From: Paenibacillus soyae
GTDB taxonomy: Bacteria > Bacillota > Bacilli > Paenibacillales > Paenibacillaceae
Length of the DNA: 64,000 nt
Direction of reading: 5' to 3'
Assembly (NCBI RefSeq): GCF_024623455.1
Contig: NZ_JANIPJ010000007.1
Span: 1 to 64,000 of the forward strand
Numbering within the stretch: the stretch's first letter is position 1; each line of letters starts with the position of its first letter. The notes under the pieces were generated by a model, which made no database searches, was not told where the DNA came from, and saw only the letters and a list, made by a program, of their open reading frames with translations. The position numbers and the translations under genes were made by a program. Of the stretch, positions 8,795-17,844 are shown one piece after another.

Positions 8795-8866
8795 TTACGT
8801 TAAGCGAACAGATGAGGTATACTAAATGAGAATGGATTTCAATCAATATGAAAAAGGGTTTCAATC
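8795..8866 (+). promoter_or_regulatory. Promoter and direct-repeat candidate operator of the IclR regulator gene
   Basis: TTACGT (8795-8800) and TATACT (8818-8823) with a 17-base spacer form a possible sigma-A promoter. Downstream, GGATTTCAATC (8834-8844) and GGGTTTCAATC (8856-8866) are near-identical direct repeats 22 bp apart, two helical turns, a spacing that suits an autoregulatory binding site. Confidence 0.4.
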
Positions 8867-8931
8867 GGTGAAACTCGAATAAGTATATAGAAAGTAAGAG
8901 AATAGATGTTGGACGCAGGAGGCGTTAAGCA

Positions 8932-9675
8932 ATGGATGAGGGAAAATCTACGGTACGCGCCGTCGATCGGGCGCTTGATATATTATTATGTTTTACGACC
9001 AAGACCGATTGGGCGATGACGGAGATTGCCGAGCATGTCGGCCTACACAAGAGCACGGTGCACCGCATGCTGGCGACGCTCGAGGAGAAGGGCTTCATCG
9101 AACGCGACCGTTCGACGGACCGTTATCATCTGGGATTGAAGGTATGGGAGCTGTCCGCCAATCTCTCGAGAACGGACGATCAAGCGACGATCTGGCTGCC
9201 GGAGATGGTTCGGCTCCGCGATCTGCTTGGCGAGACGGTCAGTATTTATGTCAGAGACGGCGCGGAGAGGATTCGCATGCAAGCCGTGCAGAGCAATCAG
9301 CCCGTTCGCCGGGTCGCGCCGGTCGGCGTCCGGCTACCGCTCTATGCTGGCGCATCGAGCAAGGTGCTGATCGCCTACGCGGACCCTGCCGTACAGGAGA
9401 GTATTCTGCAGTCGATCGCTTGGCCGCCAATGGTTGATCTGGATCAATATCGTCTCCAGCTGCAAGAGGTTCTGACGCAGGGCTATGCGACAAGCTTTGA
9501 AGAGAGGGAGGAGGGAGCAGCCGCGCTATCTTCTCCGATATTCGACCGGAGCGGGACGCTGGCGGCGGCTCTATCCGTGTCCGGACCGGCCAGCAGGCTG
9601 ACGATGCAGACGATGCGCGATTACGCGCCCGTCATGATCGAAGCGGCGCGAAGAATGGGTACGATGATCCGATAA
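8932..9675 (+). CDS. IclR-family transcriptional regulator
   Basis: 247-residue regulator. The N-terminal winged helix-turn-helix covers about residues 8-68 (VDRALDILLCFTTKTDWAMTEIAEHVGLHKSTVHRML), followed by the effector-binding IclR domain to the end, with the typical GQ/AY-TSFEEREEG segment near residue 185. The ligand is unknown. No catabolic operon is adjacent; neighbours are a convergent hydrolase gene and acnA, so the target is not evident. The ATG follows a GCAGGAGGCG site. Confidence 0.92.
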   Translation: MDEGKSTVRAVDRALDILLCFTTKTDWAMTEIAEHVGLHKSTVHRMLATLEEKGFIERDRSTDRYHLGLKVWELSANLSRTDDQATIWLPEMVRLRDLLGETVSIYVRDGAERIRMQAVQSNQPVRRVAPVGVRLPLYAGASSKVLIAYADPAVQESILQSIAWPPMVDLDQYRLQLQEVLTQGYATSFEEREEGAAALSSPIFDRSGTLAAALSVSGPASRLTMQTMRDYAPVMIEAARRMGTMIR

Positions 9676-9693
9676 GAAGAAAGCGCAAAAAAA

Positions 9694-9735
9694 GAACCCT
9701 CCATAAGCCCGTATCCCGGGAATATGGAGGGTTTC
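9694..9735. terminator. Bidirectional terminator between the iclR-type gene and acnA
   Basis: Inverted repeat GAACCCTCCATA (9694-9705) with TATGGAGGGTTTC (9723-9735). An A-run precedes it and a T-rich tail follows; it sits between two convergent genes. Confidence 0.85.
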
Positions 9736-9745
9736 TTGCTGCTTC

Positions 9746-12457
9746 TTACATATTCGCGATCATTTGGCGAAGCACGGTTTGCAGGATGCCGCCGTTACGG
9801 TAGTAGTCCACGTCAACGAGGGAGTCCAGACGAACGATCGCCGGGAATTCGAATGTCGTGCCGTCCGTACGAGTCGCCGTGACGGTAACCGTCTGGCCAG
9901 GCTGCACGTCGTTGGAAAGACCGGAAATGTCGAAGGTTTCCGTGCCGGTGATGCCCAGCGTCTTCCAGCTTTGACCTTCTTGGAACTGCAGCGGCAGTAC
10001 GCCCATGCCAACCAGGTTGGAACGGTGAATACGCTCGAAGCTTTCCGCGATGACGGCTTTAACGCCCAGCAAATAAGTGCCTTTGGCCGCCCAATCGCGA
10101 GAGCTTCCTGTGCCGTATTCTTTGCCGGCGATAACAACCAGGTTTTTGCCTTCGGCTTGGTATTTCATCGAAGCGTCGTAGATCGACATCACTTCGCCGG
10201 TTGGCAGGTAAGTCGTTACGCCGCCTTCCGTGCCCGGAGCCACTTGGTTGCGGATACGGATGTTCGCGAACGTACCGCGCATCATGACCTCGTGGTTACC
10301 GCGGCGGGAACCGTACGAGTTAAAGTCTTTGCGCTCAACGCCGTTCTCGATCAAATATTTGCCGCCCGGGCTGTTAACCGTAATGTTGCCCGCAGGGGAG
10401 ATATGGTCCGTCGTAACGGAATCGCCCATAAGCGCAAGCACGCTTGCCGCAGGGATGTCCGCGATGTCGGCAACGTCGGAGCCAAGGCTCTCGAAGAACG
10501 GAGGGTTCTGGATATAAGTGGATTTTGCATCCCACTCGTAGCTTTCGCCTTCCGGTACGTCGATCGCGTTCCAACGATCGTTCTGCGTGAACACATTTTC
10601 GTACTTGGCATTGAACATTTCCGGATTCAGCGACTGAGCAACCGCTTCTTTGATCTCGGCGTTCGTCGGCCAGATGTCTTTCAGGTATACCGGCTGACCG
10701 TCTTGGTCATGACCAATCGGATCGTTAGCCAGATCGATGTTGACCGTGCCCGCAAGCGCGTAAGCGACAACGAGCGGAGGAGAAGCCAGGTAGTTCGCCT
10801 TCACTTGAGCATGCACGCGGCCTTCGAAGTTACGGTTACCGGACAGAACTGCCGCAACCGTCATATCGTTGTCCGCGATCGCTTTGCTTACTTCATCCGG
10901 AAGCGGACCGGAGTTGCCGATACATGTCGCGCAGCCGTAGCCTGCAACGTGGAAGCCGAGCGCTTCGAGCGACTCCAGCAGGTTCGCTTTCTTCAGATAC
11001 TCGGTAACAACCAGGGAGCCTGGAGTAAGCGAGCTCTTCACGTATGCCGGCTTCGTCAGGCCGCGCTCGACGGCTTTCTTGGCCACGAGGCCAGCGCCCA
11101 GCATAACGGATGGGTTGGATGTATTCGTACAGGACGTGATGGCCGCGATAACGACTGCGCCCGTACCCATTTTGGATTGAACGCCTTCCGCATGCTGAAC
11201 CGGTACGACTTGCTCGATTTTCTCTTCGGACAGGCCATAGCCGCCTTTGTCGATTGGCGTGCGGATGATGCTGTTGAACGATTCTTTCATCGCCGTCAGC
11301 TCGACGCGGTCTTGCGGACGTTTCGGTCCGGCAAGGGATGGCACGATTGTGGACAAGTCCAGCTCGATCACGTCGGAGAATACCGGATCCGGCGTCTCGT
11401 CGGTGCGGAACATGTCTTGCGCCTTGTAGTAAGCTTCTACGAGCTGAATTTGCTCTTCCTTACGGCCCGTTTGACGCATGAAATCGAGCGTCTCTCTGTC
11501 AACCGGGAAGAAGCCGATCGTCGCGCCGTACTCCGGAGCCATGTTGGCAACCGTCGCGCGGTCCGCGAGGCTGATGTTGGACAAGCCGGGACCGAAGAAC
11601 TCGACGAACTTGCCGACAACGCCTTTCTTACGAAGGATTTGAGTGACGGTCAGGGCAAGGTCAGTCGCCGTGGAGCCTTCCGCCAAGCTTCCAGTCAGCT
11701 TGAAGCCGATAACTTCAGGCATAACGAAGTACAGCGGTTGACCCAGCATGCCGGCTTCCGCCTCGATGCCGCCAACGCCCCAGCCGACAACGCCAAGACC
11801 GTTGATCATCGTCGTATGGGAGTCGGTACCTACGAGGGAGTCCGGATACACGACCGTCTCGCCGTCCGTCGTTTTGGTAGCGGCAACGGATGCCAGGTAC
11901 TCGAGGTTAACTTGGTGAACGATACCCGTTCCAGGAGGAACGGCGCGGAAGTTATCGAACGCCGTTTGCGCCCAGCGGAGGAAACGGTAACGTTCTTCGT
12001 TGCGCTCGAATTCGACTTTCGTGTTATATTCCAGAGCTTCCGGGCTTCCGAAAGCATCAACCATGACGGAGTGGTCGATAACAAGGTCTACAGGAACGAG
12101 AGGGTTGATTTTCTTCGGATCTCCGCCTGCTTTCTTCACGGTATCGCGCATAGCCGCAAGGTCAACAACGACCGGAACGCCCGTAAAGTCTTGAAGGACG
12201 ATGCGCGCAGGGATGAACGGAATTTCTTTGTCTTCGCGTCCATTGGCCCAGTTAGCCAGCTGCTTCACATGCTCGCCGGTAATGGCGCGGCCGTCGAACT
12301 GGCGAACGGCTGCTTCAAGCAGCACTTTGATGGAGAAAGGAAGCTTGGAAATATCTCCAAGGCCTTGCTCTTCGAGTCCGCCAAGGCGGTAGTAGGCATA
12401 GGACTTGCCGCCCGATTCCAGCGTTGTGCGAACGGAATACTCATTTTGTTTTGACAT
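9746..12457 (-). CDS. acnA: Aconitate hydratase
   Basis: 903-residue AcnA/IRP-type aconitase (B. subtilis CitB) interconverting citrate and isocitrate in the TCA cycle. The three 4Fe-4S cluster cysteines are in TSCTNTSNP near residue 440 and [13 protein letters not shown] near 506-509; [13 protein letters not shown] and the C-terminal swivel domain with [12 protein letters not shown] are present. The frame extends six codons further upstream, but ATG at 12457 is chosen because GAGGAG lies seven bases before it. Proteins of this family can also bind RNA when the cluster is lost. It is transcribed alone from a promoter at 12535-12564. Confidence 0.97.
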   Translation of the reverse strand: MSKQNEYSVRTTLESGGKSYAYYRLGGLEEQGLGDISKLPFSIKVLLEAAVRQFDGRAITGEHVKQLANWANGREDKEIPFIPARIVLQDFTGVPVVVDLAAMRDTVKKAGGDPKKINPLVPVDLVIDHSVMVDAFGSPEALEYNTKVEFERNEERYRFLRWAQTAFDNFRAVPPGTGIVHQVNLEYLASVAATKTTDGETVVYPDSLVGTDSHTTMINGLGVVGWGVGGIEAEAGMLGQPLYFVMPEVIGFKLTGSLAEGSTATDLALTVTQILRKKGVVGKFVEFFGPGLSNISLADRATVANMAPEYGATIGFFPVDRETLDFMRQTGRKEEQIQLVEAYYKAQDMFRTDETPDPVFSDVIELDLSTIVPSLAGPKRPQDRVELTAMKESFNSIIRTPIDKGGYGLSEEKIEQVVPVQHAEGVQSKMGTGAVVIAAITSCTNTSNPSVMLGAGLVAKKAVERGLTKPAYVKSSLTPGSLVVTEYLKKANLLESLEALGFHVAGYGCATCIGNSGPLPDEVSKAIADNDMTVAAVLSGNRNFEGRVHAQVKANYLASPPLVVAYALAGTVNIDLANDPIGHDQDGQPVYLKDIWPTNAEIKEAVAQSLNPEMFNAKYENVFTQNDRWNAIDVPEGESYEWDAKSTYIQNPPFFESLGSDVADIADIPAASVLALMGDSVTTDHISPAGNITVNSPGGKYLIENGVERKDFNSYGSRRGNHEVMMRGTFANIRIRNQVAPGTEGGVTTYLPTGEVMSIYDASMKYQAEGKNLVVIAGKEYGTGSSRDWAAKGTYLLGVKAVIAESFERIHRSNLVGMGVLPLQFQEGQSWKTLGITGTETFDISGLSNDVQPGQTVTVTATRTDGTTFEFPAIVRLDSLVDVDYYRNGGILQTVLRQMIANM

Positions 12458-12493
12458 CGCTATTCTCCTCTTCAACAGTCATTAGAATTTGTT

Positions 12494-12510
12494 GTTTCAT
12501 TAGATGAAAC
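12494..12510. promoter_or_regulatory. Dyad in the acnA leader
   Basis: GTTTCAT-TAG-ATGAAAC is a perfect 7-bp inverted repeat with a 3-base centre, and flanking TGT/ACA extends the symmetry. It lies about 25 bases downstream of the presumed -10 box and about 40 bases before the acnA start, so it could be an operator or an RNA hairpin. It does not resemble the CcpC box of B. subtilis citB. Confidence 0.5.
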
Positions 12511-12534
12511 ACAATTTCAAAATCCTATACCTCT

Positions 12535-12564
12535 AGTATAGCTTTAATAAGGGCATTCCGTAAA
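12535..12564 (-). promoter_or_regulatory. Probable sigma-A promoter of acnA
   Basis: On the minus strand TTTACG (12564-12559) and TATACT (12540-12535) are 18 bases apart, about 80 bases upstream of the acnA start. Confidence 0.55.
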
Positions 12565-12687
12565 GACCATTTCTACCCGTTCGGCAGAAAGATGACATGA
12601 TCGCCGCCAGCGGCCCATATAATGAAGCAGGCTGTCTTTGCCATGATGAAAAACCAACCATAATAGTCCGGATCGGGAGGGAACAAG

Positions 12688-13941
12688 ATGTCCAAAGCAG
12701 GTAACCGCTCGCCCGCAAGCGGGCGAGAGAAACGCGGCGATAAGAAAGCAAAGAAGTCCCATTCTGCGCTGTCTTCGTCTTCGGGGCGCCTCAAGAAGAC
12801 AAGTTCGCCTGCCGATGTCCGTATCGATCATAACCAGGCGGATAACGTCAAGCAGCCCAGACTAAGCTCGCTAATCCAGTCGTCGGAGCCGTCCGGGCCG
12901 CGCGCGGCCGGTCAGAGCGGGAACTGGAAAGGATCCGTCCAGGAATACGTGAAGCTTTACAATCAAGCCGAGACCGATCAGCATTCTCGCGTGCTTACCG
13001 ATTTTCTGGCCGACCCCGTGCATGGAGACCGCCTGAGGCAACGCCTCGAACGGCTGCGCGACCGGGATCTATATAGAGGGGCGATCCCCGCCGGCAGCGA
13101 AACGAAAGCCGAATTGGTAAGAGTGAATGAATCCGCAAGCGAAGTGTCCGTCTTGATCAAGCTGCACATCAAAAGAAGGATGGAGCAAGGCGGGCGCTTC
13201 TATATCGAAGAGCGATATGAATACGAGCGATTGTGGCTTGCGGTCTCCGGCCAGCGCTGGGACGTGCTGCAGGTTGAACCGGTGATCGCGGAACGCAGGC
13301 CTCGCTACGGCGTGTCGGTGCACCAGCTTGCTTCGGAGCCGGACCGGTCGCCGCAGGAAGAGGTCTATGTCATGCCGTCATTGCCTTACTTAAATTATGA
13401 CCTAATGCCTCCGCTGCAAAACCGCGTGAAAGGCATTCGGTACAGGAGAGATTTGGCTGCGGCCTACGCCGACCGTTGGTGGAACGAAGGCAATCCCGCA
13501 TACGAGCTATTTGAGGTCAATTGTACGAATTACGTATCCCAATGCATCTTTGCAGGCAATGCTCCTATGAACTATACTGGTAAAAGGGGAAGCGGCTGGT
13601 GGTACAAGGGAAGATCGGGCGGCCAGGAATGGTGGAGCTACAGCTGGGCCGTATCGCATGCTCTGACCCAATATTTGGCCGCAGCCCGCAAATCGGGTCT
13701 GCATGCCGTAGAGACGCAGACGGCCGATGAGCTGCAGCTTGGCGACGTCATTACATATGATTGGAACGGCGACGGCCGATTCCAGCACAGCACGATCGTC
13801 ACGGCCTTCGACTCGGCGGGACAGCCGCTCGTCAACGCCAACACTGTTCCTAGCAGGCATCGTTATTGGGATTATCGGGATTCTTACGCTTGGTCCAAAG
13901 GAACCCGCTATCGTTTTTTTCATATACCCGATACGCTGTAG
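12688..13941 (+). CDS. Amidase_6-domain protein
   Basis: 417-residue protein whose C-terminal part (about residues 245-410) is a putative amidase domain of the Amidase_6 type. The likely catalytic Cys is in FEVNCTNYVSQCIFAG near residue 275 and the His in GRFQHSTIVTAF near 366; WSYSWAVSHAL and TYDWNGDG are family-like. The first 60 residues are basic, Ser/Lys-rich and low in complexity, with no signal peptide. The ATG follows GGGAGGGAAC, so the start is well supported. A very stable hairpin falls in codons 7-14. Cell-wall or spore-peptidoglycan work would be typical of the family, but location is unclear here. Confidence 0.78.
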   Translation: MSKAGNRSPASGREKRGDKKAKKSHSALSSSSGRLKKTSSPADVRIDHNQADNVKQPRLSSLIQSSEPSGPRAAGQSGNWKGSVQEYVKLYNQAETDQHSRVLTDFLADPVHGDRLRQRLERLRDRDLYRGAIPAGSETKAELVRVNESASEVSVLIKLHIKRRMEQGGRFYIEERYEYERLWLAVSGQRWDVLQVEPVIAERRPRYGVSVHQLASEPDRSPQEEVYVMPSLPYLNYDLMPPLQNRVKGIRYRRDLAAAYADRWWNEGNPAYELFEVNCTNYVSQCIFAGNAPMNYTGKRGSGWWYKGRSGGQEWWSYSWAVSHALTQYLAAARKSGLHAVETQTADELQLGDVITYDWNGDGRFQHSTIVTAFDSAGQPLVNANTVPSRHRYWDYRDSYAWSKGTRYRFFHIPDTL

Positions 13942-14002
13942 ATGCATAAAGCCCGGGCTCGGGCAACATGAATGACATCATAATCATACCGGAGGATCAA
14001 TT

Positions 14003-15175
14003 ATGGGGAGCAAAGTAAGAGTAGGGCTTGTGTACGGAGGTAAATCCGGCGAGCATGAGGTATCGCTGCAGACCGCGTACGCCGTCATGCGGGAATTCGA
14101 TTATGGCGCCTACGAGATCAAGCCTTTTTATATTACCAAACAGGGCGAATGGAAAAGCGGGGAGCTGCTGCTTGCGCCGCCTGACAGCGTGGAGGCCCTT
14201 CGTTTCGGACCCGATTCGGCCGGATCGTCTTCGCTTTCGCTGGCGCCGTTATTCAGCGCCCTAGACGCGGCCGCTTTGGCGCCCGCAAGCCAGACGGGAG
14301 AGGCGACGATCAGCGGAGTGCCGGCAGCGGTGACGGAGCAAGCCGCCGAGAACGCCATCGACGTCATGTTCCCGCTGCTGCACGGCACATTCGGCGAGGA
14401 CGGCACGATCCAGGGCTTGTTCGAGCTGGCGAACATCCCTTACGTGGGAGCTGGCGTTCTGGCATCGGCCGTAGGCATGGACAAGATCATGATGAAGAAG
14501 ATTTTCGCTCAGGAAGGCTTGCCGCAATGCGTTTTCCGTTATTTTAACCGGACGCAATGGGAGAAAGACGCTTCCTATTTCATCATGGAATGCGAAGTAT
14601 CGCTCGGCTATCCCTGCTTCATCAAACCCGCGAATCTGGGCTCGAGCGTGGGCGTATCCAAAGCGAAAAACCGCGAGGAGCTCATAGCGGCCGTCGACTA
14701 CGCGTTCCGCTTCGACCGCAAAGTCATCGTGGAAGAATTCATCGACGCGCGGGAGATTGAAGTCGCCGTGCTCGGCAACGATGAGCCGAAAGCTTCCGTC
14801 GTGGGCGAAATCGCGCCTTCTAATGAATTTTACGACTACAAGGCAAAATACATCGACGGCAAATCGACGATGATCATTCCGGCCGATATCCCGGCCGATA
14901 TTGCGGAAGCCGTCCGCGAGATGGCCGTCCGCGCCTTCCAGGCAATCGACGGTTCAGGTCTGTCCCGGGTCGATTTTTTCCTTCGGAAGCAGGATAACCA
15001 AATTATGATTAACGAAGTGAATACACTTCCCGGCTTCACGCCGTTCAGCATGTATCCGCTGCTTTGGCGCGAGACCGGCGTTCCGTACAAGGAATTGCTG
15101 GACAGCTTGATCGGTCTTGCCATCGACAGGCATAAGGACAAGCAGCGCATCGATTATACGGGAGAGAGCCTGTAG
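14003..15175 (+). CDS. ddl: D-alanine--D-alanine ligase
   Basis: 390-residue ATP-grasp enzyme making the D-Ala-D-Ala end of peptidoglycan precursors. Visible motifs are GGKSGEHEVSLQTA at the N-terminus, the Ser loop NLGSSVGVSKA near residue 215, EEFIDAREIEVAVLG, and EVNTLPGFTPFSMYP near residue 340. The omega-loop has Tyr in DYKAKYIDGKS, the residue associated with D-Ala rather than D-lactate selectivity, so this is a normal Ddl and not a VanA-type resistance ligase. An insertion at about residues 55-105, rich in Ser and Ala, is long for the family. CGGAGGA precedes the ATG. Confidence 0.96.
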   Translation: MGSKVRVGLVYGGKSGEHEVSLQTAYAVMREFDYGAYEIKPFYITKQGEWKSGELLLAPPDSVEALRFGPDSAGSSSLSLAPLFSALDAAALAPASQTGEATISGVPAAVTEQAAENAIDVMFPLLHGTFGEDGTIQGLFELANIPYVGAGVLASAVGMDKIMMKKIFAQEGLPQCVFRYFNRTQWEKDASYFIMECEVSLGYPCFIKPANLGSSVGVSKAKNREELIAAVDYAFRFDRKVIVEEFIDAREIEVAVLGNDEPKASVVGEIAPSNEFYDYKAKYIDGKSTMIIPADIPADIAEAVREMAVRAFQAIDGSGLSRVDFFLRKQDNQIMINEVNTLPGFTPFSMYPLLWRETGVPYKELLDSLIGLAIDRHKDKQRIDYTGESL

Positions 15176-15202
15176 ACAAGATTCGGGATGACAGATTAGA
15201 TG

Positions 15203-15241
15203 CGCCGCGCGGCGCTTCCCATTGCGGAAGGGCTGCGCGGC
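15203..15241 (+). terminator. Terminator-like hairpin after ddl
   Basis: Long imperfect GC-rich inverted repeat, GCCGCGC and CTTCC on the left pairing with GGAAG and GCGCGGC on the right. It lies 27 bases after the ddl stop. No clear T-run follows, so termination is uncertain. Confidence 0.4.
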
Positions 15242-15275
15242 TTATCCTATTAGAGCGTGAAAGGGTGGATATGGA

Positions 15276-15593
15276 ATGGGATTCCAAACGGAATTTAATT
15301 CGGTATGCAAGTTTAAATCCGAGCAGGAGCTTTATGAATTGTTGGAATACGGCAAGGGCAAAATGGTGAAGAGCGGCTTCCGCGTGTACCCGACCGGACA
15401 GAAGGTTATTGCGTATACGCCGAACAACGAAGCGATCGCCATCGTGCGGATCCTGGCATCCATCGCGGAAATCAACTTCCAAGGAGAAGAAGTGACGCAG
15501 GTGGAGATGGAGCTCGTGAGGAAGCTGAACGACGAGGAAGCGAGGGTGCAGACCGCGCTTGCCTACGAAATGTTTTTCGGGGAGAGATCATAA
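15276..15593 (+). CDS. Small conserved-looking protein of unknown function
   Basis: 105-residue soluble protein that I do not recognise with certainty. It starts MGFQTEFNSVCKF and has an acidic, helical C-terminal half; there is no signal peptide or membrane segment. AAAGGGTGG precedes the ATG, codon use resembles its neighbours, and the stop lies four bases before the uvsE start codon, so the two genes almost certainly form an operon. A role connected with UvsE is possible only by association. Confidence 0.7.
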   Translation: MGFQTEFNSVCKFKSEQELYELLEYGKGKMVKSGFRVYPTGQKVIAYTPNNEAIAIVRILASIAEINFQGEEVTQVEMELVRKLNDEEARVQTALAYEMFFGERS

Positions 15594-15597
15594 TTAC

Positions 15598-16620
15598 ATG
15601 ATTGTCAGATTCGGCTTCGTGGCCATGAGCCTGCTGCTGGAGAACGCGTCCCCGTCCCGAACGATGACGTATGCGAACTTCTCCAAGCTGGACGATCGCG
15701 AGGCTGCCATTCGCAAGCTAGAACGAATCGCGGAGGAGAATCTTGTAAGCTCGCTGCGTATTCTGAAGCATGCCAAGGCGCATGACATCCGTATGTACCG
15801 GTTTTCGTCCAAGCTGATTCCGCTTGCGACCCACGAAGCGCTTGATGATTGGGACCCGTATGAAAATTTGGCCGGTCCGTTCCGCGACATCGGCGACTTC
15901 GTCAAAAGAAACGGGATCCGTACATCGTTCCACCCCGACCACTTCTGCGTGTTCAGCACGCCGCGTCCCGATGTGCTCGAGAAGTCGGCGAAGGATCTGG
16001 AGCATCATATCCGGATGCTGGAGATGATGGAGTTGGACGAGACGAGCAAAAACAATATTCATATGGGCGGGGCTTACGGCAACAAAGAAGAGGCGGGGGA
16101 AAGGTTCATCGAGCAGTTCGGGGCTCTGCCGGACCGTTTCAAGCACCGCGTGACGCTGGAGAACGACGATAAAACGTTTAACGTCAAAGAAACGTTGGGG
16201 GCCGCGGAGCTGGTCGGCGTGCCGATGGTGCTTGATATCCATCACCATGCCGTCAATCCGGGCGATACGGGAGAGGACGAGCTCATCGATGGCTTGTGGC
16301 CCCGCATTGCGGAAACGTGGTCCAAGGAACGATCGCGCCTTGGCTTGCAGGAATCGGCGCAGCTTCCGCCGAAGATTCATTCATCGAGCCCGAAGAGCTT
16401 GACCGATCCGAGAGGGCACGCGGACAATGTCGAGGCGGAGCCTTTGCTGCGGTTTTTGCGAGGGGCGGCGGCGCATTCCGATTGTCTGGACTGCATGCTC
16501 GAAGCCAAAAACAAGGATGCCGCTCTCCTGCAACTAATGGAGGCTATGAAGGAACTCGAATCGCGAGGAGAAGGCGTGAAGGTTATCGACGGCGCAAGCG
16601 TCGAGATCGCGCCTTATTGA
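15598..16620 (+). CDS. uvsE: UV DNA damage endonuclease UvsE
   Basis: 340-residue TIM-barrel endonuclease that nicks 5' to UV photoproducts (alternative excision repair). Family motifs are RFGFVAMSL at the N-terminus, RMYRFSSKLIPLATHE, SFHPDHFCV near residue 110, NIHMGG near 148, LENDDK near 183 and DIHHH near 209, which hold the metal-binding His, Glu and Asp residues, then KIHSSSP near 260. The frame is open 13 codons further upstream, but ATG 15598 matches the family start and GGGGAGAG precedes it. It is common in spore formers, where it protects DNA during dormancy and outgrowth. Confidence 0.94.
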   Translation: MIVRFGFVAMSLLLENASPSRTMTYANFSKLDDREAAIRKLERIAEENLVSSLRILKHAKAHDIRMYRFSSKLIPLATHEALDDWDPYENLAGPFRDIGDFVKRNGIRTSFHPDHFCVFSTPRPDVLEKSAKDLEHHIRMLEMMELDETSKNNIHMGGAYGNKEEAGERFIEQFGALPDRFKHRVTLENDDKTFNVKETLGAAELVGVPMVLDIHHHAVNPGDTGEDELIDGLWPRIAETWSKERSRLGLQESAQLPPKIHSSSPKSLTDPRGHADNVEAEPLLRFLRGAAAHSDCLDCMLEAKNKDAALLQLMEAMKELESRGEGVKVIDGASVEIAPY

Positions 16621-16677
16621 TCTGAAGGAGACGGGATGATCGATTCTTGCTAGGCTCGGCGTCGCTATGGCGAGGTT

Positions 16678-16733
16678 TGGCAGCATCGTAGGTTTGGGCG
16701 GGGGTGATTAATATCGTCCCCGCTTTGCTGCCA
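16678..16733. repeat. Long two-part hairpin in the gap after uvsE
   Basis: TGGCAGCA (16678-16685) pairs with TGCTGCCA (16726-16733), and inside it GCGGGGGTGAT (16698-16708) pairs with ATCGTCCCCGC (16713-16723), one G-T pair, 4-base loop. No T-run follows, so it is not an ordinary terminator. The rest of the 370-base gap 16621-16989 shows nothing I can assign; an open frame there (about 16704-16985) lacks a ribosome binding site and family features. Confidence 0.6.
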
Positions 16734-16989
16734 GTCGATCGTGTTCCAGCTTGCTTCAGCTTTTTCATTTTATTCTGGCGTATTGTTCGGCATTATATGA
16801 AACCGTTTACGATAGTAGGTGCCGATCCGTTATTAGAGACGGGCTGTGCGAGAGGCAGGGTGCGCTTACGTCTGGAACTGGGTGGAACGCGAAGGATGTT
16901 TCATTCGTATGGAAGTAGGGTATTTATATTGGTTGATCTTCATTTCATTTATAATCCATCATCTGGATACATAAGGGGTGTGTAATAAA

Positions 16990-17844
16990 GTGAACGATTC
17001 GAATAACGCTTCCGTTATTGGAGGGAAAAGCTTCACGGCGGTCGCGATTAACTGCGCCGCGAAGGCGGGAGAATGGATTACGACGAAACTAGGCAATTAC
17101 AGCAGCTTGGAGCTTAAGCATTCGGCTCATGATTTGGTGACGGAGGTCGACAAAGGCTCGGAACGGCTCATCCGCAATCTGGTTGCCACTCACTTCCCTG
17201 ACCATTCCTTCTTGGGCGAAGAGGGTGTCGAGCCCGGACCGGAGGCGTCGGCACAAGCGCTGGAGGAGGCGAAGGATGCCGAGTACTTATGGATCGTTGA
17301 CCCGATCGACGGAACGACGAATTTCGTGCATAGCTTCCCGTTCTTCTGCGTTTCGATCGCGCTCGCTTATCGAGGCGAAGTGATCGTAGGCGTCGTCTAC
17401 GATCCGGTTAGGGACGAATTATTCGTCGCGGAGAAGGGGAAAGGCGCGTACGTGCACGGCAAAAGAATGAAGGTCTCGGGAGAGGCAACGCTTAGAGAAA
17501 GCTTGATCGCGACGGGGCTTCCTGCAGATCATCACTACGCTCTGCCTCTCAACCTGAAGGGCGTGACCGCGATCGCGCCTCAAGTACGCAATCTTCGCAT
17601 TGCCGGCTCCGCGGCTCTTCACATGGCCTATGTGGCGGCCGGGCGATTAAGCGGCTTCTGGGAAATCGGGCTGAACAGCTGGGATCTGGCGGCTGGCGCG
17701 CTGCTTATTCAAGAATCCGGCGGCGTCGTCACCGATACCAAAGGCGAACCGTATACGCTTGCCGTACGTAACGTGGCCGCAAGCAACGGGCATCTGCACA
17801 ACGAATTGGTGCAGGCGCTCGAGCATGCGGGAGCGCAAGCCTAA
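16990..17844 (+). CDS. Inositol monophosphatase family protein
   Basis: 284-residue Mg-dependent phosphatase of the IMPase/SuhB family. Metal-binding motifs are HDLVTEVDKGSE near residue 45, GEEG near 78, DPIDGTTNFVH near 103-113 and SWDLAAGALLIQESGG near 227-242. The substrate could be inositol phosphate or another sugar phosphate. GTG 16990 is chosen over an in-frame GTG at 16978, because AAGGGG (16973-16978) is properly spaced for 16990. Its stop overlaps the start of the next gene by one base (TAATG). Confidence 0.92.
   Translation: MNDSNNASVIGGKSFTAVAINCAAKAGEWITTKLGNYSSLELKHSAHDLVTEVDKGSERLIRNLVATHFPDHSFLGEEGVEPGPEASAQALEEAKDAEYLWIVDPIDGTTNFVHSFPFFCVSIALAYRGEVIVGVVYDPVRDELFVAEKGKGAYVHGKRMKVSGEATLRESLIATGLPADHHYALPLNLKGVTAIAPQVRNLRIAGSAALHMAYVAAGRLSGFWEIGLNSWDLAAGALLIQESGGVVTDTKGEPYTLAVRNVAASNGHLHNELVQALEHAGAQA

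Noticed and set aside
9764..12454. Open frame of about 896 codons on the plus strand opposite acnA
   Set aside because: It is the antisense shadow of a clear aconitase gene, composed of Arg/His/Val-rich unrecognisable sequence with no ribosome binding site; GC-rich codon use in acnA keeps the opposite frame open.
14003..15175. VanA/VanB-type D-Ala-D-Lac ligase conferring glycopeptide resistance
   Set aside because: The omega-loop keeps the Tyr typical of D-Ala-D-Ala ligases and no vanH/vanX genes are present.
16704..16985. Possible 93-codon gene before the IMPase-like gene
   Set aside because: No ribosome binding site, composition unlike a protein, starts inside the long hairpin and overlaps the IMPase start; treated as non-coding.
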